A DNA stretch of 64,000 bases from Phocaeicola sp. GTDB lineage: Bacteria; Bacteroidota; Bacteroidia; Bacteroidales; Bacteroidaceae. The position numbers and the translations under genes are program-made. The stretch covers positions 62,001-126,000 of the forward strand of contig JALEQJ010000004.1 of assembly GCA_022764505.1 (NCBI GenBank), in the 5' to 3' direction. The notes beneath the pieces are model-generated. The model made no database searches. It was given only the letters and a program-made list of their open reading frames with translations, and was not told the origin of the DNA. The stretch's first letter is position 1. The number at the start of each line of letters is the position of its first letter. Below, in pieces: positions 52,488 through 61,458 of the stretch.

Positions 52488-53828
52488 TCAATTAAAGTAT
52501 CTTTCCAAATTCTTGATCATACCACGCATACAGAAGACTACCACGTGATCGTTTTCTTGTACTCTACTGTTTCCATCTATGAGCAGTCCTACTCCATCTC
52601 TGATAACGCCCCCTATGGTAGCTCCCTTGGGCAGAGAAACTTCTTTTATGGCGTGTTGCGTGATACGAGCCTCTTTCTTTACGATAAACTCTGCCACATC
52701 TGCATTGGCAAAGGTAAGGCATTTCACATTGGACACATCTGCGTCCAACATCATTTGATAAATATGGCTGGCGGCAATGTATTTCTTATTGATAACCGTA
52801 CCTATATCCAAGCTCTCCGCCATATGGATATAGTCTATGTTTTCCACTTCGGCTACCGTCTTGGCTACCCCCATTCTTTTGGCTGCCAAGCAAGCCAGGA
52901 TATTGGTTTCCGAATTTCCTGTAAGTGCGACGAAAGCCTCTGTATTTCTGATGCCTTCTTCTTTGAGCAATTCCATATCCCGCCCATCTCCGTGTATCAC
53001 CAAGACGCTATCGTCTACGAGTTCTGTGAGTCGTACACAGCGTGCCATATTCTGTTCTATGATTTTGGCGTCCATATAGTCCGGCAAGTATTGGGCAGTA
53101 CGCACTGCGATACGCCCCCCTCCCATAATCATTACATTTTGTACATCGGGAAGTTCGTCTTTTCCGGAAACCTTACGGATATAAGGGATATATTTCTTTG
53201 TAGTGGTAAAGTAAACAATATCATTGAGTCTGATAGTATCGCTTCCTCGTGGGATTATGGTTTCCGTACCTCGCTTGATAGCTACCACGTGGAAAGGTAC
53301 TTCTGCTTTGCTAAACTCCTTCAATACCTTATCCAGCAGTTCTGATGTAGGTCCCATTTTTGCACCCAATAAGATGAGTTCTCCATCTGCAAATTCCCAC
53401 CACTGTCTGATCCAGCTCATTTTCACAGCATCTACTATATCTTTTGCTGCCAGCATTTCCGGATATATCAGCGAGTGTACTCCGAGTTTGGCAAAAAACT
53501 CTTTCTGTTTGGGTTGCAGGTACTCATAGTTATCTATACGTGCCACAGTCTTCTTCGCTCCCAAATTAGTGGCTATCATACAAGCCGTCATATTTCTGGA
53601 TTCGTCCGGTGTTACAGCTACGAACAAGTCTGCTTGAGGAACTCCTGCTTCTTTCAGTCCGGTAATAGATACGGGAGATTGCTTGATGGTCATAAGATCC
53701 AAGATGCCTTCAAGAGGTTTGAGATTTTCCTCGTTCTCATCCATTAAGACTATATCTTGCTTTTCTCCAGCCAACATTCGGGCAAGATAAGTTCCTACTT
53801 CCCCTGCTCCTGCGATGACTATTCTCAT
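52488..53828 (-). CDS. trkA: Trk system potassium transporter TrkA
   Basis: Two Rossmann folds ([36 protein letters not shown]) each followed by a TrkA-C domain. Confidence 0.95.
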   Translation of the reverse strand: MRIVIAGAGEVGTYLARMLAGEKQDIVLMDENEENLKPLEGILDLMTIKQSPVSITGLKEAGVPQADLFVAVTPDESRNMTACMIATNLGAKKTVARIDNYEYLQPKQKEFFAKLGVHSLIYPEMLAAKDIVDAVKMSWIRQWWEFADGELILLGAKMGPTSELLDKVLKEFSKAEVPFHVVAIKRGTETIIPRGSDTIRLNDIVYFTTTKKYIPYIRKVSGKDELPDVQNVMIMGGGRIAVRTAQYLPDYMDAKIIEQNMARCVRLTELVDDSVLVIHGDGRDMELLKEEGIRNTEAFVALTGNSETNILACLAAKRMGVAKTVAEVENIDYIHMAESLDIGTVINKKYIAASHIYQMMLDADVSNVKCLTFANADVAEFIVKKEARITQHAIKEVSLPKGATIGGVIRDGVGLLIDGNSRVQENDHVVVFCMRGMIKNLERYFN

Positions 53829-55732
53829 AAGCTCAACAAACTTTTTATCTTTTCGTAAATTGCATTTTCGTCCATTTCACAGATGGCGTGTAGTTCCGGG
53901 ATAGTACCATGCTGAATAAATTTATCCGGGATTCCGATACGTGTTACCTGCGGTTGGTAGCCATAATCCATCATAAATTCCAATACTGCTGTACCCATTC
54001 CTCCCATAAGCGCACCATCTTCCACCGTGAGTACGTGCTTATACTGCTGTCCTATGCGATGCAAGGTTTCTGCGTCCAATGGTTTTAGGAAACGGAGGTC
54101 TATGTGTGCTATTTCTTTCCCCAGTTCTTTCTCTGCTCGTTCTATGGCACGGTGAGCTGCTTTCCCAATTGGTCCTAAAGAAACAACAGCCAAATCTTTT
54201 CCTTCTTTCAGCCAACGAGATGTTCCTACTTCCACTGCGGTAAGCGGACACTTCCAATCCGTATTTTCTCCTCTACCACGCGGATAACGAATAGCAAAAG
54301 GTCCTTGATCGGGTAGCTGTGCTGTGTACATAAGCCTACGTAGCTCTTGCTCATCGTAAGGAGAAGATATGGTCATATGAGGAATGGTGCGCAGATAAGC
54401 TAAATCAAAAGCACCGTGGTGCGTAGCTCCGTCTTCTCCCACAAGTCCGGCACGATCCAGACAAAAAACCACATTGAGTCGTTGCATAGCTACATCGTGA
54501 ATGATATTATCGTAAGCTCTTTGCATAAAGGCAGAGTAAACATTACAGAACGGCAATAAGCCTTCTTTGGCTAAACCACCGGAGAAAGTTACAGCATGCC
54601 CTTCTGCTATCCCTACATCGTAGGCTCTGTCCGGCATAGCTTTCGTCAGTTTATTCATAGAGCAACCCGTAGGCATAGCAGGAGTTATTCCCACTATCTG
54701 AGGATTTTTTTCCGCCAGTTCTACCAAAGTTTCTCCAAATACATCTTGAAACAAAGGAGGTTGTATGCCTTGGCAAGAACTGATGCGCTCTCCCGTTTCC
54801 TTATTGAATTTTCCCGGCGCATGCCAAATGGTAGCAGACTCTTCGGCAGGTTTATAGCCTTTTCCTTTCTTAGTATGTACGTGCAGGAGCTTAGGACCTT
54901 TCATATCCTTTATTTCATTCAGCACCCGAACAAGTCCTTGCACATCGTGCCCATCTACAGGACCGAAGTAGCGAATGTTCATACCTTCAAACATATTGTG
55001 CTGTTGCATAACTAAGGACTTCAGACTATTGTTGAAACGGATAATGGCTTTTCTCCTTTCGTCATTGAGTAATCCCATTTGAGAGAGCTTCTCAGATGCA
55101 AACTTGCGTAATCTATTATAAGACTCTGAGGTATGCAATCCCATAAGATACTCTTTCATTCCTCCCACACTATGATCTATAGACATATCATTGTCATTCA
55201 GAACTATAAGTAAGTTGTTAGGAAGAGAAGAGGCATTGTTTATTCCCTCAAAAGCCAGCCCACAGCTCATAGAGCCATCTCCTATCACTGCCACGATGTG
55301 TCTGTTTTCTTCTCCTGCTTTCTTTGCCGCTACAGACATACCGAGGGCTACAGAAATAGAGTTGGCGGCATGTCCGCACGTAAAAGTATCGTACTCGCTT
55401 TCTGTCGGAGATGGAAACGGGCAAAGCCCATTAAGCTTTCTATTGGTATGAAATAAATCTCTACGTCCTGTAAGGATTTTATGCCCATACGCCTGATGTC
55501 CTACGTCCCATACAATACGGTCATAAGGAGTATTGTGAGTATAGTGCAGAGCTACGGTGAGTTCTACTACTCCTAAGCTGGAGGCAAAATGTCCAGGGTT
55601 TACAGATACTTCGTCTATTATTTTGTTTCTCAACTCCTTACAAACTTCCGGTAGCACGTCCTGTTTCAAGGCACGAAGGTCATTGGGACTATCTATAGAA
55701 GTGAGGTATTGATAGTTAGTTATTTCTTCCAT
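53825..55732 (-). CDS. dxs: 1-deoxy-D-xylulose-5-phosphate synthase
   Basis: [55 protein letters not shown]. Confidence 0.97.
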   Translation of the reverse strand: MEEITNYQYLTSIDSPNDLRALKQDVLPEVCKELRNKIIDEVSVNPGHFASSLGVVELTVALHYTHNTPYDRIVWDVGHQAYGHKILTGRRDLFHTNRKLNGLCPFPSPTESEYDTFTCGHAANSISVALGMSVAAKKAGEENRHIVAVIGDGSMSCGLAFEGINNASSLPNNLLIVLNDNDMSIDHSVGGMKEYLMGLHTSESYNRLRKFASEKLSQMGLLNDERRKAIIRFNNSLKSLVMQQHNMFEGMNIRYFGPVDGHDVQGLVRVLNEIKDMKGPKLLHVHTKKGKGYKPAEESATIWHAPGKFNKETGERISSCQGIQPPLFQDVFGETLVELAEKNPQIVGITPAMPTGCSMNKLTKAMPDRAYDVGIAEGHAVTFSGGLAKEGLLPFCNVYSAFMQRAYDNIIHDVAMQRLNVVFCLDRAGLVGEDGATHHGAFDLAYLRTIPHMTISSPYDEQELRRLMYTAQLPDQGPFAIRYPRGRGENTDWKCPLTAVEVGTSRWLKEGKDLAVVSLGPIGKAAHRAIERAEKELGKEIAHIDLRFLKPLDAETLHRIGQQYKHVLTVEDGALMGGMGTAVLEFMMDYGYQPQVTRIGIPDKFIQHGTIPELHAICEMDENAIYEKIKSLLSL

Positions 55733-55757
55733 TATAGGTCTCGGTTCATTACGTACA

Positions 55758-55765
55758 CAAAGGTA
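55758..55765 (-). promoter_or_regulatory. -7 element upstream of dxs (TACCTTTG)
   Basis: CAAAGGTA on + strand. Confidence 0.5.
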
Positions 55766-55980
55766 AAATAAATCTCTATCATTCTATAGCACAAGCGTAA
55801 AATAAGCCAAGAATAGACCGGCATACATAGGAAATAGCATAGTTATAGTCTGAAGAAAAGAAACATTTATTCAGTTAACTCACTACTCTTTTTATGATTT
55901 CAATGCAACTCCATTTTCTTTATTGAAAACGCCACTACAACAGCTTCTCACAAGGGTGTTCATAGCAAGCCTTGCTACCA

Positions 55981-56046
55981 CGATAAGATATGCTCCGTAT
56001 CATGATAAGATATGCTCGCTATCACGATACGGAACATATCTTATCA
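55981..56046. repeat. 22-bp-period palindromic array, class 3
   Basis: cgataagatatgctccgtatca / tgataagatatgctcgctatca / cgatacggaacatatcttatca; third unit is the inverse of the first two. Confidence 0.85.
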
Positions 56047-56182
56047 ACATAGTCATATATTCGTAGGAATCTCCTCAAAAAAGTGTACATTCAGACTTGC
56101 GTTTCTATCAATCACTAAATAGAGATTTTTCATATCTACGTATTTCTTCCTTGCACCTATAGTCATAAACATAGAATATACA

Positions 56183-56190
56183 TATCTTTG
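56183..56190 (+). promoter_or_regulatory. -7 element (TATCTTTG)
   Basis: TAnnTTTG upstream of 56231. Confidence 0.55.
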
Positions 56191-56230
56191 GAAAGAAAGA
56201 AGGTAGTACACAAATCTATAAAGTAAAGAG

Positions 56231-56503
56231 ATGAAAACAAAAGAAGAAGCTATCAAGACACTTACCATTATTCCGGGTATAGGAAAATCGCTCGCCACAG
56301 ATTTATGGAATATAGGAATTACTTCCATTGGGGACTTGAAAGACAAAGACCCCGAAGTGCTTTTTGAATTATCTAACCGATTTGCAGGCGTGAAACAAGA
56401 TCGCTGTGTACTCTACGCTTTCAGATGTGCCGTATACTTTGCACAAACCCCTCCTCACGAAAGAGAAATGGAAAAACTGAAATGGTGGTTCTGGAAAGAT
56501 TGA
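56231..56503 (+). CDS. Helix-hairpin-helix protein, 'pathogenicity locus' Cdd1-like
   Basis: LTIIPGIGKSLATDLWNIGITSIGDLKDKDPEVLF...CVLYAFRCAVYFA. Confidence 0.82.
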   Translation: MKTKEEAIKTLTIIPGIGKSLATDLWNIGITSIGDLKDKDPEVLFELSNRFAGVKQDRCVLYAFRCAVYFAQTPPHEREMEKLKWWFWKD

Positions 56504-56509
56504 ATATAA

Positions 56510-56539
56510 AAAAAGCTATTCCGTTTGGAATAGCTTTTT
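56510..56539. terminator. Bidirectional terminator
   Basis: aaaaagctattcc-gttt-ggaatagcttttt, 13-bp stem. Confidence 0.85.
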
Positions 56540-56570
56540 CTTTTAACCATTAAAGAGTTATCTTGCGAAA

Positions 56571-56738
56571 TTATCCCAAGCTAATAGCTTCAGAAGGACA
56601 AACATCTGCACAAGTACCACACTCTGTACATGCTGAAGCATCAATAGAATAGATGCTACCTTCAGAGATTGCACTTACCGGGCATTCATCTATACATGTT
56701 CCGCAAGCAATGCAGTCATCACTTATTACGTAAGCCAT
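56571..56738 (-). CDS. 2x[4Fe-4S] ferredoxin (55 aa, absent from the ORF track)
   Basis: Translation MAYVISDDCIACGTCIDECPVSAISEGSIYSIDASACTECGTCADVCPSEAISLG*: two CxxCxxCxxxCP clusters. Confidence 0.95.
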   Translation of the reverse strand: MAYVISDDCIACGTCIDECPVSAISEGSIYSIDASACTECGTCADVCPSEAISLG

Positions 56739-56783
56739 AATTTTATTAAGTTAGTTAGTTATTAGTTATGTTCGTTATACGTG

Positions 56784-56791
56784 CAAAGATA
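56784..56791 (-). promoter_or_regulatory. -7 element upstream of ferredoxin (TATCTTTG)
   Basis: CAAAGATA on + strand. Confidence 0.5.
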
Positions 56792-56872
56792 CACTCCCCA
56801 CGCATATATCCAATATCTCGTTGTGAAAATCGGTTTAATTTATAAGTGTTCTAAATAGAAAAGTCCCTCTTT

Positions 56873-59830
56873 CTATTTCAGAGAATCATAAATAAGCCCT
56901 TGAATACGTGGTCTTATCTCCAATCTTCCCAGCGCATTTCTACCATATACTTGTGGATAGATTCTATTGCTCAAGAAAACATATACCAAACGATTATCAG
57001 GATCTGCCCATACGCAGGTACCCGTAAATCCCGTATGACCGAATACACTCTCCGGTACACCTTCTGCACAGGGACTTTTATCCGGGTTTCTTGTATCAGG
57101 TTTATCAAAACCTAAGCCTCTTCTACTACCCTTCGCCTTAAAGTCTAAGAAAAGCGTACACGTAGAACGATTCAGATAACGTTTATCTCCCATTACTCCT
57201 TTATTCAGTAGCATTTGATAAATCTTTGCTACATCTGTAGCTGTGGAAAACAAACCTGCATGCCCTGCTACACCTCCCAGTACGCTGGCAGCTTCATCGT
57301 GTACATAACCTTGGAGGAGTCCACGCTTCAGGACATCATACTTTACAGTAGGAGCTATTTGCTCCTTAGAAAAAGTCCGAAGTGGATTGTAGGCTGTATG
57401 CAGTAAGCCCATCGGTTGGAAAAACTGTTCACTGAGGTATTTATCCAAAGGCTGACGAGAGATAGCCTCGGCTATTTCTTTGAGCAAGATAAAATTGAGG
57501 TCGCTGTATTTATAACTAGTACCTCGCAAAGGAAAGTCGCCTATCATTTCCAAGACTTTTTCTCTGAAACGAGGAGAAATAAACAGATGGTCTGCCATAG
57601 GCAAAGTGTGTTCTGCAGTAGGAACAGTACTCACCCACGCTGTATCAAAGGCATAAGAAGTATTGGCATAAAGACGATCTTCTACTTGGAGTGTATAGTC
57701 GTTATCTTTGGTGCGTTTATAAAAACCACGAGGCAATGTCTCCTTGCGTATCAGTTCTTGGTAGAAAGGATAAAAAGCCGGAAGTCCGGACTCATGCAAA
57801 AGCAATGCTTGTACACTCACCCTTCCTACAGCTTTTCCTGCATACTGTGGCAAATACTTGCTGACAGGGTCTACAAGTCCTATCTTGCCCTCGTCATAGA
57901 GTTTCATAATAGCCAGCAGTGTCCCTGTAGTTTTGCTCAAAGAAGCCAAGTCGTACATAGTATCTGCCGTTACTTCTTGTTCTTTCTCGTAAGTATAATG
58001 TCCGAAGCTCTTATTGTATACAGGGAAACCATCTTTCAATACCAAAACTCTGCAACCAGGATAAGCTCCTGCTGCAATTCCTTCTGTAGCTACAGCATCA
58101 ATCTGCTCCAATACCTTCTCATTCATTCCGAAATCCGATGGACGATAAGTAACAGGACTGGCTTGTGGGTCTAAGGTTACTCCTGTACCTGCGGGGAAAT
58201 TGAGTATTGGAATAGACAATCTTCCATCTATGCGTTCCTGTCCTATAAGTGCCTTTGCTACGTGCGTAGTTACCACCCCATCTGCAGAATGTGCCCAAAT
58301 AACAGTTTGAGCTGTAGCTATGGTTTGGGGTATATCTCGGAAAGCACGTGCATCTGTGTAAACCACCACTACTGTAGGCTTCTCTGCTGCCAGCTCTGAC
58401 AAGACTTTATCGTAAGCACGTAAGTTCCTCTGATGAATGGCAATAATCAATCGTTGTGCCGGACGAAGTTCTTCTTTGATACGTGAAAGTGCATCGGATT
58501 TCAAATGTACCCAATTCAAATCCATCTGAGATTGCAGTGATTGATAGAAAGCGTGTCCTTCACTCATAGCAGAAGCCACAGTAATCAACGTAGTACCGGA
58601 CTCCGATAAATCCAATGGAAGCAAGAAACGATCATTCTTTATCAAGGTTACAGCCGCTTTTTGCATATCTTCTCGCAAAGCGGTGGTTGCAGCAGTTTCC
58701 AATAAAGAAGCTACATTAGAAACGATAGGGGTAGGACGCTTGGACAGTCCCAAAGCATACTTATATGTAAGAACTTTTCTACAACGTTCGGTTATTTCCG
58801 CTTCGCTTATCTTGCCTGAGCGAACAGCAGACATCAGTGCGGAAATACCTTTGCCCAAATGGAGAGGAGCCAATAAAATATCATTCCCTGCCAAGAAAGC
58901 ATCTACACTGGTTTTCTCAGTAGCCGGAACTCCTTTCATTTCCAACGCATCTGTGAAAATCAATCCTTTGAAACCCAATTCTTCCCGAAGCAGTTTCGTA
59001 GTCAATGCAGGAGAAAGGGAAGCCGGTTTACTATCCAAGCGTGGCAAGAGTAAATGTCCTGTCATTACTCCACTCACTCCTGCTTGAAAAGCACTCTTGA
59101 AAGGATACAACTCCACACTATCCAAACGCTCACGTGTGAAATTCAGTACCGGGAGCGACTTATGTGAATCTGCATCTGTATCACCGTGTCCCGGAAAGTG
59201 CTTGACAACTGCCATTACACCACCCGCTTCCAATCCTTTGGAGTATGCCATCACTTTATTGGCCACTTGCTGTGGAAGACTGCCGAAAGAACGGATATTA
59301 ATAACCGGATTGGCCGGATTATTGTCTACATCTGCTACAGGTGCAAAATTTACCTGAATTCCGAGCAGTTTGCATTGCCGTGCCATTTCCTGTCCAAAAC
59401 GATAGAGAATATCGTCGTTCTGAATACACCCCAATACTCTGTTGCGTGGGAATGTAGGGCTGTTCTTCAGTCGCATAGCAGTACCCCATTCTCCATCGAA
59501 AGTTATCATCAAAGGCACGTCTGCCAGTTCTTGCGAAGCATTGACGATTTCTACGTGTTGTTCTACTGTACCTCCGTAGAACAGCAGACCTCCCACTCCA
59601 TTTTCTTTTACCACAGTCCGTAGCAGCTCACGCTTACGTGAGTTCATATTCATATCTGTGTGATAAACAAAAAGCTGTCCTATCTTTTGTTTCAGAGTAA
59701 GTTGCTTTAGGGTACTTTCTACCCATATTTCGCACGCCTGCTTATCTGTGCTTTGCTTTAAGATTTGTGGTTGCGCCATAAGAGGGAGCAACAGCACCCA
59801 CGAAAAAAGTATGATTAAGTATTTTTTCAT
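56873..59830 (-). CDS. GH3 (NagZ-like) plus serine hydrolase/beta-lactamase-like fusion protein
   Basis: N-terminal KHFPGHGDTDADSHKSLPVL (GH3 NagZ-type loop); C-terminal LASLSKTTGTLLAI (SxxK), YKYSDLNF, GHTGFTGT. Confidence 0.92.
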   Translation of the reverse strand: MKKYLIILFSWVLLLPLMAQPQILKQSTDKQACEIWVESTLKQLTLKQKIGQLFVYHTDMNMNSRKRELLRTVVKENGVGGLLFYGGTVEQHVEIVNASQELADVPLMITFDGEWGTAMRLKNSPTFPRNRVLGCIQNDDILYRFGQEMARQCKLLGIQVNFAPVADVDNNPANPVINIRSFGSLPQQVANKVMAYSKGLEAGGVMAVVKHFPGHGDTDADSHKSLPVLNFTRERLDSVELYPFKSAFQAGVSGVMTGHLLLPRLDSKPASLSPALTTKLLREELGFKGLIFTDALEMKGVPATEKTSVDAFLAGNDILLAPLHLGKGISALMSAVRSGKISEAEITERCRKVLTYKYALGLSKRPTPIVSNVASLLETAATTALREDMQKAAVTLIKNDRFLLPLDLSESGTTLITVASAMSEGHAFYQSLQSQMDLNWVHLKSDALSRIKEELRPAQRLIIAIHQRNLRAYDKVLSELAAEKPTVVVVYTDARAFRDIPQTIATAQTVIWAHSADGVVTTHVAKALIGQERIDGRLSIPILNFPAGTGVTLDPQASPVTYRPSDFGMNEKVLEQIDAVATEGIAAGAYPGCRVLVLKDGFPVYNKSFGHYTYEKEQEVTADTMYDLASLSKTTGTLLAIMKLYDEGKIGLVDPVSKYLPQYAGKAVGRVSVQALLLHESGLPAFYPFYQELIRKETLPRGFYKRTKDNDYTLQVEDRLYANTSYAFDTAWVSTVPTAEHTLPMADHLFISPRFREKVLEMIGDFPLRGTSYKYSDLNFILLKEIAEAISRQPLDKYLSEQFFQPMGLLHTAYNPLRTFSKEQIAPTVKYDVLKRGLLQGYVHDEAASVLGGVAGHAGLFSTATDVAKIYQMLLNKGVMGDKRYLNRSTCTLFLDFKAKGSRRGLGFDKPDTRNPDKSPCAEGVPESVFGHTGFTGTCVWADPDNRLVYVFLSNRIYPQVYGRNALGRLEIRPRIQGLIYDSLK

Positions 59831-59831
59831 A

Positions 59832-60689
59832 TCAGCGTTTTTTTAGTTCAAGGGAAACACGTCCTACGTAAGCACCACTTTTCCCCATTTGTTGTACACC
59901 AACAGGTTTACCCGCAGCATTGTTATAAAATTGGAGTTTGTCAAAGAAAGAATGAGAGTGTCCTCCCAATACCAAGTCAATATACTCGGTAGACTGGATA
60001 AGTTTCACGTCATTGTATTCTCCTCCTTTCCAACCTAAATGCGAAAGGCAGATCACGACATCGCATTTTTCTTTCTTTTTCAAATATTCGGAAACTTCTT
60101 TAGCTCGTACTATAGGGTCTTGAAACTTCACCTCTCCATAATTATTTTTGGACACCAATCCGTCCAAAACCGGACTTAAACCGAAGACTCCGATACGTAG
60201 TTTCTTTCTCTTGATGATGGTATAAGGTTTCACCAAACCTTCCAATACAGTTCCTGTTACATCATAATTGGCACACACGATGGGGAATTTTGCCAAACGG
60301 AACAAACGAGCCATATTCTCCAATCCGAAATCAAATTCGTGGTTTCCTATAGTTCCCGCATCATAGCACATTTCATTCATAGCTTTCACTTCTACTTCGC
60401 CTTGAAACAGGTTATAGTAGGGTGTTCCTTGAGAAAAGTCTCCACTGTCAAAAAGCAACAAGTCTGCGTTCTGCTCTCTCTCTTTTGCTATAAAGTAAGC
60501 ACGACGTTTGAGTCCTCCCTTTCCTGCCAAGTCTTCGTCTGCAAAACTTTCTGCATAAGGTTCTATTCTACTATGCACATCATTGGTATGATATATAAGG
60601 AGCTTACGTACACGCTGTGCAGATATTGTTAATATACTCCCACACAGCAGTAAAGCAAAAAGTAATTTCTTTTTCATAGCTATACACAT
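59832..60689 (-). CDS. Metallophosphatase (5'-nucleotidase N-terminal domain protein)
   Basis: LLIYHTNDVHSRIEPY, DSGDFSQGTPY, GNHEFDFG, LGGHSHSFF. Confidence 0.93.
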   Translation of the reverse strand: MCIAMKKKLLFALLLCGSILTISAQRVRKLLIYHTNDVHSRIEPYAESFADEDLAGKGGLKRRAYFIAKEREQNADLLLFDSGDFSQGTPYYNLFQGEVEVKAMNEMCYDAGTIGNHEFDFGLENMARLFRLAKFPIVCANYDVTGTVLEGLVKPYTIIKRKKLRIGVFGLSPVLDGLVSKNNYGEVKFQDPIVRAKEVSEYLKKKEKCDVVICLSHLGWKGGEYNDVKLIQSTEYIDLVLGGHSHSFFDKLQFYNNAAGKPVGVQQMGKSGAYVGRVSLELKKR

Positions 60690-61454
60690 CTATAATACAA
60701 CAATACGCCCTTCTATAGTAGCAGAAACTTCTTTTCCTGCTTTCTCTAAAGAGCGTACATATTCAAAAAACAATTGTCTGAGAGTGATATTCTCTGGAAA
60801 TTCCACCCGATTACTTTCCAAAAAAGCGGTCATTTTATCGTTTCCTTCTGCCAAGTAATCTATAGTAGCTACCCGATAAATTCTATTAGGGTCTATTTCT
60901 TTTCCATTTACTTCTGCACTCACTAAAGTCTTATCTTTGAGTGCCAACTTTACGTGGCTCACACCTTCTCCTCCTACAGCAGCTACTTGCGACAAAAGTT
61001 TCTGCAAGGTATGTCCGTTCATTGTGGCAATACACAGTTTATTTTCAAAAGGAGCAATTTCAAAGATATCTCCATAAGTAATAGTGCCTTTCGATAAATC
61101 ACTGCGGATACCACCCATATTCATAATGGAAAGGTCTACAGGTGTACCACTTTTCTCTGCCGCTCCCCAAAAGAGAATATCCGCCATAAGATTGGACATC
61201 GGGGATTCCGGTCTGTATCTTGCATAATTGCCGGCACTATGTCCTACTGCAGGAGACATAATACTATCTACTCTTTCACGATAACTATCTACCAATACAT
61301 TCATAGAAGTGTGCCCTCTATCGTATTGTGCAGTCATAGGAATGGCTGTTCCTACTGCTCCAGAAACGAAATAGCTTCCTTTGCAAGCGGTTATCAGCAA
61401 AGAAAAACAACAAGCTGCTACAGCTGTGTGCTTTCTTAAAAATACACTTTTCAT
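60690..61454 (-). CDS. 5'-nucleotidase C-terminal domain lipoprotein
   Basis: Lipobox LLITACKGS; SNLMADILFWGA, SIMNMGGIRSDLSKGTITYGDIFEIAPFENKL. Confidence 0.92.
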   Translation of the reverse strand: MKSVFLRKHTAVAACCFSLLITACKGSYFVSGAVGTAIPMTAQYDRGHTSMNVLVDSYRERVDSIMSPAVGHSAGNYARYRPESPMSNLMADILFWGAAEKSGTPVDLSIMNMGGIRSDLSKGTITYGDIFEIAPFENKLCIATMNGHTLQKLLSQVAAVGGEGVSHVKLALKDKTLVSAEVNGKEIDPNRIYRVATIDYLAEGNDKMTAFLESNRVEFPENITLRQLFFEYVRSLEKAGKEVSATIEGRIVVL

Positions 61455-61458
61455 ACGC

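Noticed and set aside
52455-53345. 296-aa ORF antisense to trkA
   Set aside because: Lies opposite a strongly supported trkA CDS and has no family features.
57416-58174. 252-aa ORF antisense to the GH3 fusion gene
   Set aside because: Shadow ORF opposite the conserved fusion gene; no promoter or homology signal recognised.
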